Assembly: GCA_002401055.1 (NCBI GenBank)
Contig: NVRZ01000009.1
Location: 1-10,571, forward strand
Length of the DNA stretch: 10,571 bases
Source of the DNA: Bacteroidota bacterium
GTDB lineage: Bacteria; Bacteroidota; Bacteroidia; NORP154
Direction: 5' to 3'
The position numbers were made by a program, and so were the translations under genes. Shown here in pieces: positions 8,062 to 10,571 of this stretch (within the stretch, counting starts at the first letter, position 1; each line of letters opens with the position of its first letter). The notes beneath the pieces are model-generated. The model made no database searches, was not told the DNA's origin, and saw only the letters and a list, made by a program, of their open reading frames with translations.

Positions 8062-8210
8062 CTACGAAATACGAACCTGTCCTTACAGGTGTAAGGTCAT
8101 AACGAAAGGCGATTCTAGAAAATTAGAATAGAAGGGAGATAAATTTATTCAAGCGCCTCTTTCGTAGTTTCGTATACCCTGCGTCAAGCAGGTTTTTTCG
8201 TATTTCGTAG
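8062..8210. repeat. 149-base imperfect foldback element with nested hairpins
   Basis: The ends are a perfect 14-base inverted repeat: CTACGAAATACGAA at 8062-8075 and TTCGTATTTCGTAG at 8197-8210. The symmetry extends inward over about 50-57 bases: each arm carries its own small CCTG...CAGG hairpin at the same place (8076-8089 and 8178-8192), then a second TACGAA-like copy (8101-8106 and 8162-8175), then AGGCG (8107-8111) facing CGCCT (8154-8158). The centre has a further six-pair hairpin, ATTCTA 8112-8117 with TAGAAT 8124-8129. Paired inverted units with internal hairpins resemble a REPIN or a small non-autonomous foldback element, but a structured RNA would look similar. No target-site duplication is obvious at the ends. 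Identity remains open. Confidence 0.65.
8178..8198 (+). terminator. Intrinsic-terminator-like hairpin, plus strand
   Basis: CCTGC (8178-8182) and GCAGG (8188-8192) form a five-pair, GC-rich stem with loop GTCAA, directly followed by six T residues (8193-8198). This is the usual form of a rho-independent terminator read on the plus strand. The stem is short. There is no plus-strand coding sequence between pheT's start and this site, so any transcript ending here would be non-coding or a leader of the downstream glycosyltransferase gene. Confidence 0.5.
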
Positions 8211-8298
8211 AGATTCTGGCAACAATCTCTCTACTAATCAGCAATTCCACTTAAATAACTACTTTCGTTTTATTGATCTAATACCCACACATTACCCC

Positions 8299-9423
8299 TT
8301 GAAAATAGCTGTTAATACCCGCCTTCTCATAAAAAATAAGTTAGAGGGAATTGGATGGTTCGCTTACGAAACACTCAAGAGAATTACAGCTTCTCATTCT
8401 GAACATCAATTTCACTTTTTATTTGATCGGCCCTACGATGAGTCATTCGTTTTTGGCTCAAATGTAACGCCAATCGTTATTCAGCCCCAGGCAAGGCATC
8501 CTTTCCTGTTCTATTTGTGGTTCGAGAAATCCATTCCCAAAGTCTTGAACAATATCAAGCCCGATCTGTTTCTATCCCCTGATGGATATTTGTCCCTTTC
8601 AACAAATACGCCCTCTTTGCCGGTAATCCATGATCTGAACTTTGAACACTATCCGGAGCAGCTTCCATTTTTGGTGCGCAAGTACTACAAATACTATTTT
8701 CCAAAATTTGCCCGCAAAGCTTCGAGAATCGCAACCGTTTCTGAATTTTCAAAACAGGATATCGTGAATACATATGGAATTGGGCCTGATTTAATAGACG
8801 TAGTTTACAATGGTGCCAACGAAATTTATCAGCCAATTGATGTAGAAGGAATTACAAAATCCCGACTTCAGTACTCTAATGGAGCTCCTTATTTTCTATT
8901 TGTCGGGTCACTGTTGCCACGAAAGAATATTGCCAATCTATTCTCTGCCTTCGACTTATTCAAACGCGGCAATCCGAGCAATATAAAACTGATGATAATC
9001 GGAGAAAAAAAATGGTGGACCAGCGAAATCAGAAAAGCCTATGAAGAGATGGAACATAAAGAATCCGTTATATTTAAAGGACACACCTCACCAGATGAGT
9101 TGAAGCAGCTCATACCGGCAGCATTGGCATTAACCTATGTGTCTTTCTTTGAAGGCTTTGGCATTCCAATAATTGAGGCAATGAGATGTGGCACACCCGT
9201 AATTACATCCAACAGCACCAGCATGCCCGAAATTGCTGGTGGAGCAGCTCTGCTTATTGATCCCAATTCAATACAGTCAATTTCTGAAGCCATGACCGAG
9301 ATCGCCAACTCAGAAGAACGGAGAAAAGAACTACGCAAAAAGGGGCTATTACGTGCAAAGGACTTCTCCTGGAATGCAACTGCTGACAAGTTGTGGGATT
9401 CAATTGTAAGAAGTTGCCGCTAA
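8299..9423 (+). CDS. GT4-type glycosyltransferase (GT-B fold)
   Basis: A 374-residue glycosyltransferase of the GT1/GT4 superfamily, probably cytoplasmic or at the inner face of the membrane, transferring a sugar from a nucleotide-sugar donor to a glycan or lipid acceptor. The N-terminal half begins Lys-Ile-Ala-Val-Asn-Thr-Arg-Leu-Leu with a glycine-containing loop (17-19) and has Val-Ile-His-Asp-Leu (109-113) and Thr-Val-Ser-Glu-Phe-Ser (146-151). The C-terminal half shows Val-Gly-Ser-Leu-Leu-Pro-Arg-Lys-Asn (202-210) and the donor-binding E-x7-E motif, Glu285 to Glu293, in EGFGIPIIE. The start is TTG at 8299: the family N-terminus begins exactly there, and no ATG or GTG precedes it in frame. 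The rnhB start follows the stop codon with no gap, so the two are likely co-transcribed. It is not inside an obvious polysaccharide cluster, so donor and acceptor cannot be told. Confidence 0.93.
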   Translation: MKIAVNTRLLIKNKLEGIGWFAYETLKRITASHSEHQFHFLFDRPYDESFVFGSNVTPIVIQPQARHPFLFYLWFEKSIPKVLNNIKPDLFLSPDGYLSLSTNTPSLPVIHDLNFEHYPEQLPFLVRKYYKYYFPKFARKASRIATVSEFSKQDIVNTYGIGPDLIDVVYNGANEIYQPIDVEGITKSRLQYSNGAPYFLFVGSLLPRKNIANLFSAFDLFKRGNPSNIKLMIIGEKKWWTSEIRKAYEEMEHKESVIFKGHTSPDELKQLIPAALALTYVSFFEGFGIPIIEAMRCGTPVITSNSTSMPEIAGGAALLIDPNSIQSISEAMTEIANSEERRKELRKKGLLRAKDFSWNATADKLWDSIVRSCR

Positions 9424-10005
9424 ATGCTAAAACTGTACCATAGTAAACACCTCCTTGAAGCCGGATGCGATGAGGCCGGACGAGGGTGTTTGGCGGGACC
9501 AGTATTTGCCGCATCAGTAATTCTTCCTCCAAAATTTAGCCATCCTCTGCTCAACGATTCAAAACAACTTACTGAAAAGAAACGGGATTTGCTTAGGCTA
9601 ATCATCGAAAAAGAAGCTGTTGCATGGTCTGTAGCCCAGATGACCAATCATGAAATTGACGAGGTAAACATTTTAAAAGCATCCATTTTTAGTATGCACA
9701 AAGCCATTGAATCTCTCAGAGTTAAGCCAGAGTTTTTGCTCATAGACGGAAATCGGTTTTATAAGTTTGAGGGCATCCCACATGAATGCATTATACGAGG
9801 TGACGGTATTTATATGTCGATTGCAGCTGCTTCTGTTCTTGCCAAAACGCATCGAGATGACTTTATGTTAAAGTTAGATTCTGATTTCCCTATGTACGGC
9901 TGGAGAAACAATAAGGGATACCCAACAAAAAAACACCGCAAGGCGATTTCTGAATATGGAGCTTGCGAATTGCATCGAAAAACTTTCAGGTTACTTCCAA
10001 CATAA
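9424..10005 (+). CDS. rnhB: Ribonuclease HII
   Basis: A 193-residue protein of normal RNase HII length. It cleaves the RNA strand of RNA-DNA hybrids and removes single ribonucleotides misincorporated in DNA. The signature Gly-Cys-Asp16-Glu17-Ala-Gly-Arg-Gly is intact, and the other metal-binding carboxylates are probably Asp108 (Leu-Leu-Ile-Asp-Gly-Asn) and Asp127 (Arg-Gly-Asp-Gly). Also present are the Ile-Ala-Ala-Ala-Ser-Val-Leu-Ala-Lys block (133-141) with Arg-Asp (144-145), Gly-Tyr-Pro-Thr-Lys-Lys-His (165-171) and the terminal His-Arg-Lys-Thr-Phe (184-188). The ATG directly abuts the TAA of the preceding glycosyltransferase gene (TAAATG), which suggests translational coupling. All expected catalytic residues are present. 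Confidence 0.97.
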   Translation: MLKLYHSKHLLEAGCDEAGRGCLAGPVFAASVILPPKFSHPLLNDSKQLTEKKRDLLRLIIEKEAVAWSVAQMTNHEIDEVNILKASIFSMHKAIESLRVKPEFLLIDGNRFYKFEGIPHECIIRGDGIYMSIAAASVLAKTHRDDFMLKLDSDFPMYGWRNNKGYPTKKHRKAISEYGACELHRKTFRLLPT

Positions 10006-10068
10006 TTTTCATTATTTGCCTCGTGATCTGGGAGCAAGTGTTAATTTTGTGGCCTATTCCGCAGCCTA

Positions 10069-10571
10069 ATGCTTAGAAAGCTATTCGTTCTATTATTGAT
10101 CGCACTCGTTATAGCGGGCGGCATAGGAGGATATCTTCTATTCACCAAAATTAACACCCCTGTTAGCAAGGCTATCATTGCCATTCCCTCAGATGCTGCA
10201 ATAATTATTGAAAGTGATGACTTCCCTGGCGCATGGAGTGAATTGAAAGCAGTTTCTGTATTCTGGAACAAACTGACTGGTATAGAAATTGTCACTCAAA
10301 TCAACGAACGTACCTCCTACCTAGATTCCTTGTTTTCTAGGGAAGGAGAGTTGGCACAATTAGTTAAAGGCCAGGCTACCTTCATTTCGTTGCATCTAAC
10401 AGGAGTTCATAATTATGATTACTTATTTCTGGTTAGCCTAAAAAACACCAATAAAATGCAGGAATTTAACCTGAAGATGAAGTCTCTTGCTGGTAGCAAT
10501 GCCATTAGCAAAAGGAACTATGATAAGGTTGACATCTTTGAAATAGCAACTGATGTGGGAGCGTTTAATTA
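10069..10571 (+). CDS. Membrane-anchored hypothetical protein (3' partial)
   Basis: An open frame starts at ATG 10069, 63 bases after the rnhB stop, and runs without a stop codon to the window end: 167 complete codons. The N-terminus is two basic residues followed by a hydrophobic stretch of about 20 residues rich in Leu, Ile, Val and Gly (residues 5-25), a signal anchor or uncleaved signal peptide. The following region reads Ala-Ile-Pro-Ser-Asp-Ala-Ala-Ile-Ile-Ile-Glu, then Trp-Ser-Glu-Leu-Lys and Val-Phe-Trp-Asn-Lys-Leu, a pattern I associate with DUF3352-like envelope proteins of Bacteroidota; this family name is tentative. The bulk would be periplasmic or external. Function unknown. It is probably in one transcription unit with the glycosyltransferase gene and rnhB. 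Confidence 0.8.
   Translation, partial: MLRKLFVLLLIALVIAGGIGGYLLFTKINTPVSKAIIAIPSDAAIIIESDDFPGAWSELKAVSVFWNKLTGIEIVTQINERTSYLDSLFSREGELAQLVKGQATFISLHLTGVHNYDYLFLVSLKNTNKMQEFNLKMKSLAGSNAISKRNYDKVDIFEIATDVGAFN

Larger units (their letters stand above)
7988..8298. other. Divergent intergenic region with foldback structure
   Basis: This 311-base spacer separates pheT (minus) from the glycosyltransferase gene (plus) and must hold the promoter of pheT and probably one for the plus-strand genes. I see no convincing coding frame. On the plus strand TACTTTCG at 8260-8267 is close to the Bacteroidota -7 consensus TAnnTTTG, and on the minus strand TAGATTTA (complement of 8041-8048) is a similar near match. 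Neither has a clear TTTG/TTG -33 partner, so they are not called as promoters. The centre (8062-8210) is a long inverted structure described separately. Confidence 0.7.

Noticed and set aside
7731..8102. Plus-strand open frame of 123 codons running from inside pheT into the spacer
   Set aside because: Mostly antisense to confidently identified pheT, with no recognisable protein features; a frame shadow.
8207..8234. Hairpin just after the foldback element as a second terminator
   Set aside because: The stem is AT-rich with a two-base bulge and is not followed by a T run; kept only as a competing structure.
9254..9532. Minus-strand open frame spanning the glycosyltransferase-rnhB junction
   Set aside because: Antisense to both conserved genes, with no family resemblance.
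1..10571. A defence system, prophage, toxin-antitoxin pair or biosynthetic cluster
   Set aside because: Every complete gene has a plain housekeeping or envelope assignment, and no transposase, integrase, nuclease-effector or paired small genes were seen.

Overview
The window looks like ordinary chromosome from a member of the Bacteroidota. It opens inside a very large secreted protein that ends in a type IX secretion system (T9SS) sorting domain and carries PKD and SprB-type repeats, an architecture typical of gliding or surface-adhesive Bacteroidota. Shine-Dalgarno sequences are not evident, as is usual in this phylum. The genus cannot be resolved from the sequence alone.

Layout. (1) Positions 1-3841, plus strand: the 3' part of the surface protein gene, whose start lies upstream of the window. 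In order it holds a Cys-containing beta-sandwich-like repeat (one partial and one complete copy), three PKD domains, a jelly-roll-like segment, seven SprB-like repeats and a T9SS type A sorting domain. (2) 3974-4900, plus: a predicted lipid-anchored alpha/beta hydrolase starting at TTG. (3) On the minus strand, pheT (5558-7987) is followed after 8 bases by a DUF998-like six-helix membrane protein (4881-5549). The last 20 bases of the membrane protein gene overlap the end of the hydrolase gene tail to tail. (4) 7988-8298: a 311-base divergent spacer with a long imperfect foldback structure and an intrinsic-terminator-like hairpin on the plus strand. This is the least explained part of the window. 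(5) 8299-10571, plus: a GT4-type glycosyltransferase (TTG start), rnhB starting on the base after the glycosyltransferase stop codon, and the 5' part of a membrane-anchored hypothetical gene that runs off the end.

Functionally the window mixes housekeeping genes (translation by PheT, genome maintenance by RNase HII) with envelope genes (T9SS surface protein, lipoprotein hydrolase, glycosyltransferase, two membrane or anchored proteins). Nothing in the gene content indicates a defence system, prophage, insertion sequence or biosynthetic cluster. The observations most worth a second look are the foldback element at 8062-8210 and the sharply bounded 99-base identical repeat at the left edge.
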